64,000 nt of DNA from Brevundimonas sp. (GTDB taxonomy: Bacteria > Pseudomonadota > Alphaproteobacteria > Caulobacterales > Caulobacteraceae): assembly GCF_029946145.1 (NCBI RefSeq), contig NZ_JAQSDY010000030.1, positions 1 through 64,000 of the forward strand, written 5' to 3'. Below are positions 1-10,000 of this stretch, piece by piece. The notes under the pieces are model-generated. The model ran no database searches and was not told where the DNA came from. It saw nothing but the letters and a program-made list of their open reading frames with translations. Position 1 is the stretch's first letter. Every line of letters starts with the position of its first letter. The position numbers and the translations under genes are program-made.

Positions 1-28
1 GAAAGGCAGACGGTTGTAGCTTAACCGG

Positions 29-556
29 GTGTCCTCGAAACCGGGTGCAGCTCAGGACGCCTTTCTCTTCGACACCACTGTCCTGTCGATCTATCTCGAC
101 CCGAACCATCCTCAGCACATCGCGAAGGGTCAATCGCTCGCGGCGCTGCCGGCCGAGAACCCCCGGTTTGTGTCTCCGGTCGCTCTAGGAGAACTCGGGT
201 TCGGAACCCGACTCGCCAGCCTGATCGGCAAGGGCGATCCCGCCAGACTCAACGCCATCCTCGCAGAGGCCCGCGCCTATGCCGTTCTCGACATTACCCA
301 CCACACAGCGTCCGCCTATGCCGAGCTGAAGTCGAAGGTGGCCCACAAATATCTTGCCAAGACGCTTCGGCAGGATCGCCCGAAGTATATCGAGGACTGG
401 ATCGACAAAGCCACCGGACAGAAGCTCGCCATCGACGAGAACGACCTTTGGATGTGCGCCCAAGCCAAGGAGCGCGATCTCGTCTTCGTCACGGCGGACG
501 CGCGGATGAAACGTATCCCTGATGCCGATGCAGAAGTGCGTCTGCTTATCGTCTAG
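29..556 (+). CDS. PIN-domain (VapC-like) ribonuclease toxin
   Basis: A 175-aa protein with the PIN layout. It has an N-terminal FDTTVLS strand carrying the first acidic residue (about residue 15), a mid-protein Glu in VALGELGFG, and a C-terminal IDENDLWMCAQAKERDL block followed by FVTADARM, which supplies the remaining acidic metal ligands. PIN proteins of this size are usually Mg-dependent RNases of type II toxin-antitoxin pairs. The GTG start follows an in-frame stop only 10 bases upstream, so the gene is complete. An antitoxin would be expected upstream, and the window begins too close to see it. It lies outside the tRNA-Leu island, immediately to its left. Family is fairly sure; toxin role is inferred. 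Confidence 0.75.
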   Translation: MSSKPGAAQDAFLFDTTVLSIYLDPNHPQHIAKGQSLAALPAENPRFVSPVALGELGFGTRLASLIGKGDPARLNAILAEARAYAVLDITHHTASAYAELKSKVAHKYLAKTLRQDRPKYIEDWIDKATGQKLAIDENDLWMCAQAKERDLVFVTADARMKRIPDADAEVRLLIV

Positions 557-622
557 CCGGCACCCGGGTTCTCCGTGCCAAGGCGTCAGAGGCGGTCGGG
601 AGGCGGCTACTCGATGTGAGAG

Positions 623-707
623 TGGTGCGGGTGGCCGGGGTCGAACCGGCACTCCTTTCGGAACTGGATTTTGAATCCAGCGCGTCTACCAATTCCACCA
701 CACCCGC
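623..707 (-). tRNA. tRNA-Leu(CAA)
   Basis: The minus strand folds as a class II tRNA. The 7-bp acceptor stem is GCGGGTG with CACCCGC, the anticodon stem is CTGGA/TCCAG with loop TTCAAAA (anticodon CAA), there is a long variable arm, a T-arm with GGTTCGA, discriminator A and an encoded CCA (plus-strand 623-625). It is the attachment gene of the island to its right. The 5' half, at higher coordinates, is repeated near 11,960-12,006, so that half of the present gene was probably supplied by the incoming element. Confidence 0.96.
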
Positions 708-715
708 ACAGGTCT
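669..715. repeat. Island left attachment repeat (attL, inside tRNA-Leu)
   Basis: This 47-base segment runs from the anticodon loop through the 5' end of the tRNA-Leu gene. It matches 11,960-12,006 in the same orientation with three mismatches. The two copies bound a segment whose right end carries a tyrosine integrase, as expected for attL and attR. Crossover was probably in the anticodon-loop region, where identity begins. Confidence 0.85.
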
Positions 716-1016
716 AGCGAGGGCTGATCTACAAGGCGGGCGCGCGGGTTTCAACTGATGTGATGCCGGGTCGTCACCCTTGCCCTGTTACGAGGAATAG
801 TCGGCAACGCGCCAGAACCGGAACTTGGCGGCTAGTCAGAAACACGACATTCTGCTCAATTGGCATGCGGCTTGAAAGCCCGCTTCCCGGACGCCTCCGA
901 AGGTGCCGTAGGCGACTCAAAGGAGATATCGCAAGAGACTGCTTCCGGCCGGATAGGAACCGCTGGCATACTTCAACAACGGCTCGGTCCGTCGCAAGGC
1001 CCTCATTGGGTCGGGT
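709..1016. other. Intergenic stretch, no gene seen
   Basis: This is the left end of the island, between tRNA-Leu and the 3' end of the E2-like gene. ORFs listed here in several frames are short, lack convincing ribosome binding sites and have no recognisable domain. I see no RNA gene or clear terminator. Confidence 0.5.
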
Positions 1017-1676
1017 TCACGCCCCTCCAGCCGGCCGGACGCCCAGCTGAAGGTGTACCTCCTTGATCGGCGGAGGGGGCCTTGCTCCCTCGACAACCTC
1101 CACCACCGTTTGAGGAGGTTTGCGGGTGGCAAAACCACCGCGTACAACGTTCGAGAAAGTTGCAGCTAGTTCGATGAAGTTCTGGCGCTGATCGTTGGGC
1201 ATACAACAATCAGCATATCGGCGGGACTGAGACCCGCATCCGCATAGCTCATCGCCTCTACATTCGATCAGCCTGTAGTAGGCCGACACTTTCGGGTCGC
1301 CACCGGGGAGAGCGTACTGCCTTCCGGGCCAGCGGCCGAAAGCTTCTAGATGGAGGTGTCGGAGCGCCCAAACGCTATAGAGATCAAGCAGAGTTCGAAG
1401 ATCGCCGCCCTCGTGCCAGGCGCCGTCCGTCGGAGAGAAGGCGCAGACAGAGCCGTCGTGAAAATTGGTATGCCTCGGGCCTATCCAGCGCGGGGCACTG
1501 TCACCGGTCCAAAAAGCCCATGCGCGAGGGCCAGCATCTGCCCGATAAGGCAGAGCTACCAAGAACGTGGCTTCTCGATCGAGATCGGCGATGACCGAAC
1601 TCTTTGCAAGAAGCCACATCCCGTCTTCGTCGGGGTAGGTCCGGAGCGAGGGATACGCTTCGGCAAGCGCGGTCAC
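1017..1676 (-). CDS. E2 (UBC)-like protein with C-terminal SEC-C zinc motif
   Basis: I start this gene at a GTG that overlaps the stop of the upstream 48-aa ORF (GTGA), giving 219 aa; the ORF-track N-terminus beyond it looks spurious. The centre resembles the E2 ubiquitin-conjugating active-site region. It reads PRHTNFHDGSVCAF, compared with the HPN...G.IC pattern of E2s, then a conserved Trp (AWHEGGDL) and a leucine-rich helix (LRTLLDLYSVWALRHLHLE). The candidate catalytic Cys is in GSVCAF, about residue 81. The C-terminal part has CGCGSQSRRYADCC, a CxCGx8CC SEC-C-like zinc ligand set. No E1, JAB peptidase or ubiquitin-like protein is adjacent. The divergent neighbour is an HTH-ImmA/IrrE-type protein, which suggests a two-sided regulatory or defence module. 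The fold assignment is motif-based and needs a profile or structure search. Confidence 0.55.
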   Translation of the reverse strand: MTALAEAYPSLRTYPDEDGMWLLAKSSVIADLDREATFLVALPYRADAGPRAWAFWTGDSAPRWIGPRHTNFHDGSVCAFSPTDGAWHEGGDLRTLLDLYSVWALRHLHLEAFGRWPGRQYALPGGDPKVSAYYRLIECRGDELCGCGSQSRRYADCCMPNDQRQNFIELAATFSNVVRGGFATRKPPQTVVEVVEGARPPPPIKEVHLQLGVRPAGGA

Positions 1677-1819
1677 CTGAACTTCGTACGCGGCACGAAG
1701 TAGGTCGATGCCGATCCGTGCCCCGGCACCGGCCGGCCGTGGTCCACGGGCCTGCCCTTGCCGTCTGGCGGCCCCTTTCCGCGGTCGGGTTGCGGATCCT
1801 CGCGTTCCTTGTCTGCCAT
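1673..1819 (-). CDS. Small 48-aa ORF translationally coupled to the E2-like gene
   Basis: This ORF is too short for the supplied track. The ATG is preceded by AAAGGAG at seven-base spacing, one of the better ribosome binding sites in the island, and the stop overlaps the GTG of the E2-like gene by two bases of a GTGA. The 48-aa product is charged and rich in Gly and Pro (KGPPDGKGRPVDHGRPVPG) and ends in YFVPRTKFR. It is probably disordered and too short for a beta-grasp ubiquitin-like fold. It could be a substrate or partner of the E2-like protein, or a leader whose translation drives it. The real-gene call rests on the ribosome binding site and coupling only. Confidence 0.55.
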   Translation of the reverse strand: MADKEREDPQPDRGKGPPDGKGRPVDHGRPVPGHGSASTYFVPRTKFR

Positions 1820-2056
1820 CACCAGTCTCCTTTGTTTCGTTGGATGGGGACTCTCGACCCAAGGCGACGCGCCCTTGATCGTGCACTACGAGCAAACATT
1901 GCGTGTCGAGCGCAGCGCCAAGCTCGTGCAACACTGCCCGCGTACCCGTCCCGAAAGTCTCTTCCCTCGGAATCCCGGATGTGCGAGTCTGTGTCACCAG
2001 CACAAGCTGCGCCGCCGGCTGGGGTGTGTCAAGGCGTGTCGTTCGCACGGGGAAAG

Positions 2057-2998
2057 ATGCAGTCATTCCAGGAGAAGCTCGTTGAAGCCGTCAAACGGAA
2101 GCGAGAGGCCGAGGGACTAAGCATCCGTGCCTTGTCGGCAGCTGTCGGAATTAGCTTTTCTTCGCTGGCCCGGATCGAGCGCGGAGAGGGCCAGCCAGAT
2201 AACAACTCCAAGATTCGGTTGCTGCAGTGGCTCGGGACGGACGCCGAAGCGGCCGGCCTAGGGTTCGACAATGTCGCGTTCGTGCACTTTCGCGCAGGGA
2301 AAAACATTCAGTCGCCGACCGTTCAAGCGTTGCTGGAAGCGGCCGATTGTCTTCGCCGATCTCTTGGCAAAGTAGATGACCGCACGGCTCATGTAGCGGT
2401 CGAAGACAGTGCGTCCGAAAGCGCACCGCTATCGAAGGATGAGCTCGAGCAGATTGCGTACAAGTTCCGAGCGGACCTCGGACTAGCCGAGGCGCAGCCC
2501 ATTGATAGTCTAAAAATTGAGGTCGAGGGGGTAGAGGTAGTCCGTGCCGGACAGACGAACTGTCTTGATCAGAAGACGGTGGATTACCTTCGCGAGCGCG
2601 CGAGCGGAGAGTGGTCGGCGATGAGCGTGCCGTTGGACGTTGAGCATGAACGGTGGGCTGTCCTGTTGAACGATGGCCACACTTTGGAGCGCCAGCGCGT
2701 CACCGTTCTAGAAGAGTTCTGGCACATTCTGCTCGGCCACAAGCTCACGAAGATCGCACGGATAGCTGAGGCTTTCGGCCGGACGTACGACAAAACCGAG
2801 GAGCACGACGCCTACTACCTCGCCTCGGCGACCCTATTGCCCAAGGCCGCGTTGATAGAAGCCGTCGGCAAGAACCGCTCGTCCGAGCAAATCGCGGGGG
2901 TGTACGGCACGTCGTCTGAGCTCGTGGACTATCGCGTTAAACGCCTGGGCCTATGGCGAGAGCACGTAGGCAAGCGGGTCAGCCTGTCTTCCGACTGA
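2057..2998 (+). CDS. HTH-XRE / ImmA-IrrE-like metallopeptidase fusion
   Basis: The chosen ATG gives 313 aa (MQSFQEKLVEAV), dropping 151 spurious residues of the ORF track. Residues 1-70 are an XRE helix-turn-helix (LSIRALSAAVGISFSSLARIE). The C-terminal half follows the ImmA/IrrE layout, but the zinc motif reads VLEEFWHILLGH, with Glu where the first His of HExxH should be. That could be a metal-free regulator or a variant site. Family members with an attached HTH typically cleave or sense a partner and autoregulate. It is divergent from the small ORF/E2-like pair and shares a 237-bp intergenic region with it, where it probably binds. The motif LLGHKLTKI supports the family call. Confidence 0.72.
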   Translation: MQSFQEKLVEAVKRKREAEGLSIRALSAAVGISFSSLARIERGEGQPDNNSKIRLLQWLGTDAEAAGLGFDNVAFVHFRAGKNIQSPTVQALLEAADCLRRSLGKVDDRTAHVAVEDSASESAPLSKDELEQIAYKFRADLGLAEAQPIDSLKIEVEGVEVVRAGQTNCLDQKTVDYLRERASGEWSAMSVPLDVEHERWAVLLNDGHTLERQRVTVLEEFWHILLGHKLTKIARIAEAFGRTYDKTEEHDAYYLASATLLPKAALIEAVGKNRSSEQIAGVYGTSSELVDYRVKRLGLWREHVGKRVSLSSD

Positions 2999-3449
2999 CG
3001 GCATTGCGCGGTGGGCCAAGAAGCGGACATGCCGATTTCGCTATGGGAAGCCCTCATCGCAGAGGACTGCCGGCTTCTTTGAGCTCGACCGTCGAGCCTT
3101 CGTACCCCTCCGGTGAGGGCCGCCTTGCGGGGACGGGGTGGGGCCGGGATGCTGCGCTGGTAAGGAGTCCTTATGAGCGCTGATACGAGAGACTGCCTGG
3201 GGGCATCGGTTTTTTGATGCACTGCGCCCGCAGGCCGTCGCCCCGGACAAGGACCACGACCGGCTCGTGAAGGCGAGCCGCCAGTTCTAGTCCCAAGCCC
3301 CACCCCTCTCTTCGAGGAGATCGCCCGGCCTGACCTTCAATTCCAGCGCGGGCCGCGCCCCCCCAAGGGATATATACCCGAATTGTTTACCTCTTCTTTC
3401 CTCCTCGTAGGCGAGTGGTTAACAGTTCATTTTCGAGGGGGAGACGGGT
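2999..3449. other. Long intergenic region upstream of the hsd operon
   Basis: About 450 bases without a convincing gene. The last 90 bases are AT-richer (ATATATACCCGAATTG, TTAACAGTTCATTTTC) and probably hold the hsdM promoter. They are followed by the AGGGGGAG ribosome binding site used by the TTG start. Short ORFs here have no domain or ribosome binding site. Confidence 0.5.
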
Positions 3450-5042
3450 TTGGCGAAGCGTCCAGCGACCGGCGGGGCTGACCCGGCGGCGACAACGAAA
3501 ATGCAGGCGACGCTGTGGGCTGCGGCCGACAAGCTGCGCGGCAACATGGACGCGGCCGAATACAAGCACGTCGCGCTGGGTCTGATTTTCCTGAAGTACA
3601 TCTCCGACCGGTTCGAGGAGCGGCAGGCTGAGATTCTGGCCGATCCGGACACGCCTGACGACCTCAAGACGGAGTTGGCCGAAGACCGCGACGCCTACAC
3701 GGCCGAAAGCGTATTCTGGGTGCCGCCGACGGCGCGTTGGACCTATCTCAAGGAAAACGCGACGAGTGTGTCTCCTACGGTCGGCACCCTGATCGATGAC
3801 GCAATGATCAAACTGGAGGCCGAGAACGCTTCGCTTCGAGGCGTGCTGACCAAGAACTACGCCCGTCCTGAGCTGGACCAGACACGCCTGGGTGAGGTGG
3901 TGAAGCTCTTCTCCGACCTGGCGTTTCGCGACGCTCACCACGGTCAGGACACGCTAGGACGCGTGTATGAGTACTTCTTGGGGCAGTTCGCCATCGCGGA
4001 AGGTAAGCGCGGCGGTCAGTTCTATACCGCAGGCTCGGTTGTGCGGCTGCTGGTCGAGATGCTCCAGCCCTTCAAGGGGCGCGTGTACGATCCATGCTGC
4101 GGTTCGGGCGGGATGTTTGTCCAATCAGAACGGTTCGTAGAGGCCCACAATGGGAGTCGGAATGACGTCTCCGTCTTTGGTCAGGAGTCCAACCCGACCA
4201 CTTGGCGCCTAGCAAAAATGAACCTCGCGATCCGAGGCATCGAGGCTGACCTAGGGCGCAAGTGGGCAGATACCTTCAACGAAGACCTCCATCCCGGGCT
4301 GAAAGCCGACTTCGTGTTGGCCAACCCGCCCTTTAACGACAGCGATTGGGGCGGCGAGAAGGTTCGGTCGAGCGAACGCTTCCCCTATGGCGTGCCGCCC
4401 GCTGGCAACGCCAACTTCGCTTGGGTTCAGCACTTCATCCACCACTTGGCACCCTATGGGCTCGCCGGCTTTGTATTGGCCAACGGCTCTCTCTCCAGCC
4501 AACAGTCGGGCGAAGGTGAAATTCGCCGCAGGATCATTGAGGAAGGCGATCTGGTCGACTGCATTGTGAGCCTGCCAGGCCAGTTGTTTTCAACGACGCA
4601 AATTCCGGTCTGTCTGTGGTTCCTCGCCAAAGATAAGTCGAATGGCCTGATCAAGGACATCACCCTGCGTGACCGGCGGCGCGAGACGCTGTTCATCGAC
4701 GCCCGAAAGCTGGGAACGATGGAGACTCGCACACTCAAGGTTCTGAGCGACGCAGACGTAGCCAAGATCGCAGATGCGTACCACGCTTGGCGGGAAAAGG
4801 GTGGGCGGTACACGGATCAGCCGGGTTTCAGCAAGGCGATCACGACCGAGGAAATTGCCGCTCAAGCCTATGTGCTCACCCCTGGTCGCTATGTGGGAAC
4901 GGCCGCTGCGGATGACGACGCCGAACCCTTTGAAGAGAAGATGGCCCGGTTGGTCACGACTTTTCGAGAGCAAGTCACCCAAGGCGCGAAGCTAGACGAC
5001 ACCATACGCCAAACGTTGGCCGGGGTCGGCCATGGCTGGTGA
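3450..5042 (+). CDS. hsdM: Type I restriction-modification methyltransferase subunit
   Basis: A 530-aa HsdM that transfers a methyl group from S-adenosylmethionine to adenine N6 within the HsdM2S complex. Visible are the N-terminal helical HsdM_N region ([20 protein letters not shown]), SAM motif I DPCCGSGG near residue 214 and the catalytic NPPF near residue 291. The start is TTG with a GAGGGGGAG ribosome binding site; no better start lies nearby. Its end overlaps hsdS by 11 bases, so the two are translationally coupled. Length is normal for the family. It is first gene of a four-gene operon in the island. Confidence 0.96.
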   Translation: MAKRPATGGADPAATTKMQATLWAAADKLRGNMDAAEYKHVALGLIFLKYISDRFEERQAEILADPDTPDDLKTELAEDRDAYTAESVFWVPPTARWTYLKENATSVSPTVGTLIDDAMIKLEAENASLRGVLTKNYARPELDQTRLGEVVKLFSDLAFRDAHHGQDTLGRVYEYFLGQFAIAEGKRGGQFYTAGSVVRLLVEMLQPFKGRVYDPCCGSGGMFVQSERFVEAHNGSRNDVSVFGQESNPTTWRLAKMNLAIRGIEADLGRKWADTFNEDLHPGLKADFVLANPPFNDSDWGGEKVRSSERFPYGVPPAGNANFAWVQHFIHHLAPYGLAGFVLANGSLSSQQSGEGEIRRRIIEEGDLVDCIVSLPGQLFSTTQIPVCLWFLAKDKSNGLIKDITLRDRRRETLFIDARKLGTMETRTLKVLSDADVAKIADAYHAWREKGGRYTDQPGFSKAITTEEIAAQAYVLTPGRYVGTAAADDDAEPFEEKMARLVTTFREQVTQGAKLDDTIRQTLAGVGHGW

Positions 5043-6345
5043 GTGGATCGAACAGTCTTTCTCCGATTTGGTGGGGGGGCGTGAGAACGTCATCGGCGGG
5101 CCCTTCGGTTCAAACCTGACGTCCGCCCACTATACTGCATCTGGAGTTCCAATTGTTCGCGGAAGCAACATGGAACGTGCCGGGCGCTATCTCGGCGATG
5201 ATTTCGCATACGTGTCCGATTCAAAGGCCAAGTCATTAAAGACGAACCAGATTGCGGCAGGCGATCTTGTAGTCACTCAGCGAGGTACTCTAGGTCAGGT
5301 TTCAATTGCTCCTGAAATTGGACCGGCCCACTACGTAGTCTCCCAAAGCCAAATGGGAATTCATGTCACGTCAGCCAATCGGCTTTTCGTATATTACCTT
5401 CTGAAATCTCCGGCGTTCGATGAGTTTTTGGACGGGGCGGCAATTCAGACGGGCGTACCGCACATCAATCTGGGACTGCTCAGGCAGTGGCGAGTGAAGG
5501 CTCCGTCACGATTTGAGCAAGACGCGATCGCTGGCCTACTAGGAGCGCTAGACGACAAAATCGAACTTAGTCAGCGAATGGCGCAGACGCTTGAGGCGAT
5601 GGCACTAGCGCTCTTCAAAAACTGGTTCATAGATTTCGAACCAGTTCGGCGCAAAGCCGATGGTCGCAATCTAGGCCTTCCACACCACGTAGAAACATTT
5701 TTCCCTGCCGCGCTCTCCGAGGAGGGCCTGCCGGCAGGCTGGGGCCTGCAGACCGTCGGAGAAATGTTCGAGGTAAGTGGCGGCAATACACCGTCAACAA
5801 CCGAGCCTGACAACTGGAACGGATCGCATCAATGGGCGACACCGAAGGATTTGTCGTCCCTAACATCCCCTGTATTGCTTCAAACGGAGCGCCAAATTTC
5901 CGAGGCAGGATTGGCGCGGTCGACATCAGGACTCCTGCCGAAGGGAAGCCTACTGCTCTCCTCACGCGCTCCCATCGGCTACATGGCATTTGCGACCCGC
6001 CCCGTCGCAATCAACCAAGGATTCGCTGGGCTGGTACGCAAGAAAGTATCGACTGTGTACGCGTGGGCTTGGTGCGCAGCTCACATGGAGATGATCCGGG
6101 GTAATGCAGGCGGCTCTACTTTCCCTGAAATCAGCAAGTCTGTACTGCGCAACCTACCAATGCTCCGACCATCTGATGCGGTACTCACGGCCTTTGAAAC
6201 TACGTCAGAGCCTTTGGTCAGCCGAATGATCACAGCCGTAGAAGAAGCGGCTACGCTTGCGGATCTCAGAGACGCACTGCTTCCCCGCCTGATCTCGGGT
6301 GAGCTGCATATCCGAGACGCTGAAAATGCGGTTGCGGCAGCCTGA
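5032..6345 (+). CDS. hsdS: Type I restriction-modification specificity subunit
   Basis: A 437-aa HsdS with two target recognition domains separated by a conserved coiled-coil spacer (residues about 165-205, [20 protein letters not shown]) and a matching C-terminal helix ([19 protein letters not shown]). The two variable domains recognise the two halves of a bipartite DNA site, and the spacers set the gap length. The TRDs are less GC-rich than neighbouring genes, as expected for recombining specificity domains. It lies in the hsdM-hsdS-Abi_C-like-hsdR operon. The recognition sequence cannot be read from sequence alone. Confidence 0.95.
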   Translation: MAGEWIEQSFSDLVGGRENVIGGPFGSNLTSAHYTASGVPIVRGSNMERAGRYLGDDFAYVSDSKAKSLKTNQIAAGDLVVTQRGTLGQVSIAPEIGPAHYVVSQSQMGIHVTSANRLFVYYLLKSPAFDEFLDGAAIQTGVPHINLGLLRQWRVKAPSRFEQDAIAGLLGALDDKIELSQRMAQTLEAMALALFKNWFIDFEPVRRKADGRNLGLPHHVETFFPAALSEEGLPAGWGLQTVGEMFEVSGGNTPSTTEPDNWNGSHQWATPKDLSSLTSPVLLQTERQISEAGLARSTSGLLPKGSLLLSSRAPIGYMAFATRPVAINQGFAGLVRKKVSTVYAWAWCAAHMEMIRGNAGGSTFPEISKSVLRNLPMLRPSDAVLTAFETTSEPLVSRMITAVEEAATLADLRDALLPRLISGELHIRDAENAVAAA

Positions 6346-6346
6346 C

Positions 6347-7039
6347 ATGGCGTACTCCCTGCAAATGCTCCGCGCCTTGATTGAGGCTCACCCTGATCGG
6401 GCAGAGCGGCTTACCCCGCACGTCGAGGCTCTTGAAGTCAGCATTCAGAGCCAGCCGGCCTTCTGCCTCCAGAATGTCAGAACCTTGTTTGAAGCCGCGC
6501 ATGCCACGATCGCGCCCCAGTTAGGAATCGAGTTCCCAAGTCGGGCCGGATTTCCGGACCGAATGCGGGGTGTCATCGACGCACTCGATTTCTCCGTCGC
6601 AGATCATCCCGACGCCGCGACCATTCACACTCACGTTCAGTCACTGGTTGCCGCCATCAACGACATGGCTGTGGCCCTCGCCCGGCTAAGCAACGTGCCC
6701 AACATGCGCCATGGCGGTTCCCTGGATTGGGGTACCCTGGAACGTCAACACGCGACGATGCTGGGTGGGTTGTGCGACAGCTTGGTTAGTTTCCTTTTCG
6801 ACGTCGCTTGGAGCCGCCCTCTCGCCCTCGATGAGGATGCCCAGCCCGCGATCTTCGAAGACTTCGCGGACTTCAATGAATGGCTCGATGACGTAAATGG
6901 ACCAGTCGAAGTCGCTGGCTCGACCTTTCGCGCGAGCCGAGTCCTGTATCTGCTCGATCCTCTGAAGCACGAAGCGGGACGTGCCGACTGGTATACCAGA
7001 GCCGCGGCCGGCACCGCTGAAGACGAGGAAGCTGCGTGA
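6347..7039 (+). CDS. Abi_C-like protein embedded in the type I RM operon
   Basis: Start placed at the ATG one base after the hsdS stop (230 aa, MAYSLQMLRAL); the track's GTG start lies inside hsdS. The protein is mainly helical and acidic. Its middle (FEAAHATIAPQLG, then NVPNMRHGGSLDWG and RQHATMLGGLCDSLVSFLF) resembles the abortive-infection C-terminal (Abi_C) pattern, in which an Arg-rich LRN/HG turn precedes a helix ending in a hydrophobic run. Its stop overlaps hsdR by four bases, so it is co-translated with the R-M subunits. It may guard or modulate the restriction system. The family call is tentative. Confidence 0.5.
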   Translation: MAYSLQMLRALIEAHPDRAERLTPHVEALEVSIQSQPAFCLQNVRTLFEAAHATIAPQLGIEFPSRAGFPDRMRGVIDALDFSVADHPDAATIHTHVQSLVAAINDMAVALARLSNVPNMRHGGSLDWGTLERQHATMLGGLCDSLVSFLFDVAWSRPLALDEDAQPAIFEDFADFNEWLDDVNGPVEVAGSTFRASRVLYLLDPLKHEAGRADWYTRAAAGTAEDEEAA

Positions 7040-10000
7040 CGGATTATCCGGTTCCGCCCAGCGCTTCGCGTCACTCGGTCCGTGAAGAGGCGGTAGAACT
7101 CGCCGCCCTGTCTTGGTTCAATTTGATCGGTTGGCGAACAGTCGCAGGTGACTACCTAGCCCCGGACGGACCAATCGGCGCGCGCGCAAGCTACGCTGAG
7201 ACGATCTTGGTACCGGAACTCCGAAGCGCGTTGGTGGCTCTGAACCCAGATGCCCCTGCTTCGACGATCGAGGCCGGCATTCAGAAGGTGCTGGCATTAC
7301 CCAGCCAAGACTTGAACGAGAACAACCGCGCCTTCCATCCTTTTCTCGCATCCGGTGTGCCGGTCGAGATCGTCGAGAACGGGGAGCCGCGCACAGTAGG
7401 CCTTCGCCTTCTCGACCGAGATGTCCTCACGAACAACCGGTGGCTCGTCGCCAATCAGTTCGTCGTTCAAGGCGAGCGCGAGGTGATCCGTCCGGACGTG
7501 GTCGCCTTCGTCAACGGGCTTCCCCTAGCCGTGCTGGAGTTGAAAAGTCCTGTTGCCACACTGGCAACCTTGGAGACGGCACACAATCAGCTTCGAAACT
7601 ACAAGGCCAAAGCCGCCGAACTGTTTCGGACGAACCAAGTGTTGGTGATCAGCGACGGCCTTCACGCGCGTGTCGGGTCGCTTACTTCCGGACTCGACCG
7701 CTTCTCGCCTTGGCGCACCATCGACGGCGTCAAGGAACAGGACGACGGCCGCCCGGAGTTGGAGGTTCTGATACGGGGCGTCTTCGCACCGGAACGGTTT
7801 CTGGAACTGATCGCCGATTACGTCGCCTTCGAGATCGAAGACGGGGTCGTCCAGTCCAAGAAGTTGGCGGGCTATCACCAGTTCCACGCGGTGCGGAAGG
7901 CGCTCTCTTCGACGGTGGCTGCCGCCGTAGGCGGCGGGAAAAAGGGTGGCGTCGTTTGGCACACTCAAGGATCGGGCAAGAGCCTGACCATGTTGTTTTT
8001 CGTGCGTCAGCTGCAACTGGCCAAAGAACTGAAAAACCCGACGATCGTGGTGGTCACCGACCGAAACGACCTGGACGACCAGTTGTTCGGCACCTTCTCC
8101 GCGCACATCTCCGCCCTTCGCGGTCAGCCGCAGCGGACGACCAACGCCGAGGACATGCGCCGCTCTCTTTCGGTGGACATCGGCGGGTTGGTGTTCACGA
8201 GCATGCAGAAGTTCCGGGGCGAGGAAGGGCAGCACCCTCGACTAACTGAACGCAGCAATGTCGTTGTCATCGCGGACGAAGCGCACCGCACCCAGTACGG
8301 CTTCAACAAGACCTTCAAGGTCGAAAAGGAGGGGGTTACCGAACAGGTCGGCTTCGCTGAGTACCTACGACAGGCTCTACCCAACGCAACTTTTGTCGGG
8401 TTCACCGGCACGCCGATCGAGGAAAAGGGCCGAAACACCGAGGCCGTATTCGGCGAGGTCATCGACAGCTATGACATGACCCAAGCCGTAGCTGACAAGG
8501 CGACGGTGCCCATCCACTACACCGCAAGGCTGGCGAAGCTCCGGCTGAACCTGACGGACGAGGAGCGAGCCGAGTTAGACGCCTTGGCGGAGGAGCTGTC
8601 CGAAGACGACGATGCCGCCGTTGAGCGCGAGAAGGGCAGGCTCAGCCGGTTCGAGGAAGCCGTCGGCGCACCAGATCGCGTGGCGCAAGTCGCAGCCGAC
8701 ATCGTTGAGCATTTCGCAGCCCGGCGCGAGGCCATGGCTGGCGGCAAGGGCATGATCGTCGCGGTCAATCGAAAGACCGCCGTCGCACTCTATGACTGCA
8801 TCACTGCGCTTCGCCCTGATTGGGTCTCGGCCGATCCTCGCGATGACACGTCGGGGATGCTGAAAGTCGTCATCACGGGCAAAGGCAATGCCGATCCGCC
8901 CGAACTCCAGCTTCACTTGCGGACGAAGAAGGGGCGCGAGGACCTAGCAGACCGGTTCAAGAAGCCGGGGTCGGGCTTTGACCTGGCCATCGTCCGGGAC
9001 ATGTGGCTGACAGGCTTCGATTCGCCCTCACTGCACACGCTCTACATCGACAAGCCGATGCGAGGGCACGGGCTGATGCAGGCCATTGCGCGCGTGAACC
9101 GGGTCTGGGGGGACAAGCCGGGCGGTCTCGTCGTCGATTATCTCGGGATTGGCGCGGAGCTGCGCGCTGCCTTGGCCCAGTACACTGACCGCGATCGCGA
9201 CCAAGTACGGCTCGATAACGACGAAGCGGTGCGCCAGACCCTGATTCGGCTGGAGAGCGCGCTGGCGCTTCTGGAAGGCGCGCCGTGGCGCGACTTCTTC
9301 GGCGCCGACCCTGGAGGCCGCCTAACCGTCCTTAAGCAGTGTCTGGAACACCTCTTGGCAAGCCAGCACCGCGACGAATTCGTCAAGGTCGCGCTGGAGC
9401 TGGAGAGCGCCTACGGCATCAGCGCCGGCGACGCGCACGTGACAGTCCGCCGTGATCAGATCGCCCTCGTCGCCGCGATCCGAGCGAACCTGGTTAAATA
9501 TACGTCCGGCGGCAGTGGGCGGGGTAGTTCCGAGGTCGAACGAGACATTCGCCAACTGATCTCTCGCGCGGTCATGGCTGATGGCATTCTGGACGTATTC
9601 AAAGCGGCCGGCCTAGACCGCCCGGACCTCGCCATCTTGTCCGACGAGTTCCTCGCTGAGGTCGCGCAGACCAGTCAGAAGAACCTCGCTGTCGAAACCC
9701 TGCGGCGCCTTTTGGCCGGTGAAATCAAGACCCGCGAGAAGAGCAACATCATCGAGGCGATGAGGCTGTCGGACAGGCTGGAAGGCACCCTGCGTCGCTA
9801 TCACAACCGCGCGGTCGACAGTGTTCAGGTGATCGAGGAGCTCATTGCCCTCGCGAGGGACATCAGCGCCGCCAACGCGCGGGGGGCCGAACTAGGGCTC
9901 TCGGCAGAAGAGCTCGCGTTCTATGATGCTCTTGCGGAGAACGGCTCCGCCAAGGAGCTGATGGCGCATGAGGAGCTGCGGACCTTGGCCCAGGTGCTGA

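Noticed and set aside
1604-2056. N-terminal 151 residues of the 464-aa HTH-ImmA ORF
   Set aside because: It overlaps the divergent small ORF and E2-like genes in the opposite strand, has no ribosome binding site and no domain; the ATG at 2,057 fits the HTH start.
1677-2066. N-terminal extension of the 349-aa E2-like ORF
   Set aside because: Low-complexity residues in the wrong frame of the well-supported 48-aa ORF; the GTGA overlap start is preferred.
3186-3220. Hairpin followed by T-run (TGCCTGGGGGCA...TTTTTT)
   Set aside because: The stem is only four pairs; too weak for a terminator call.
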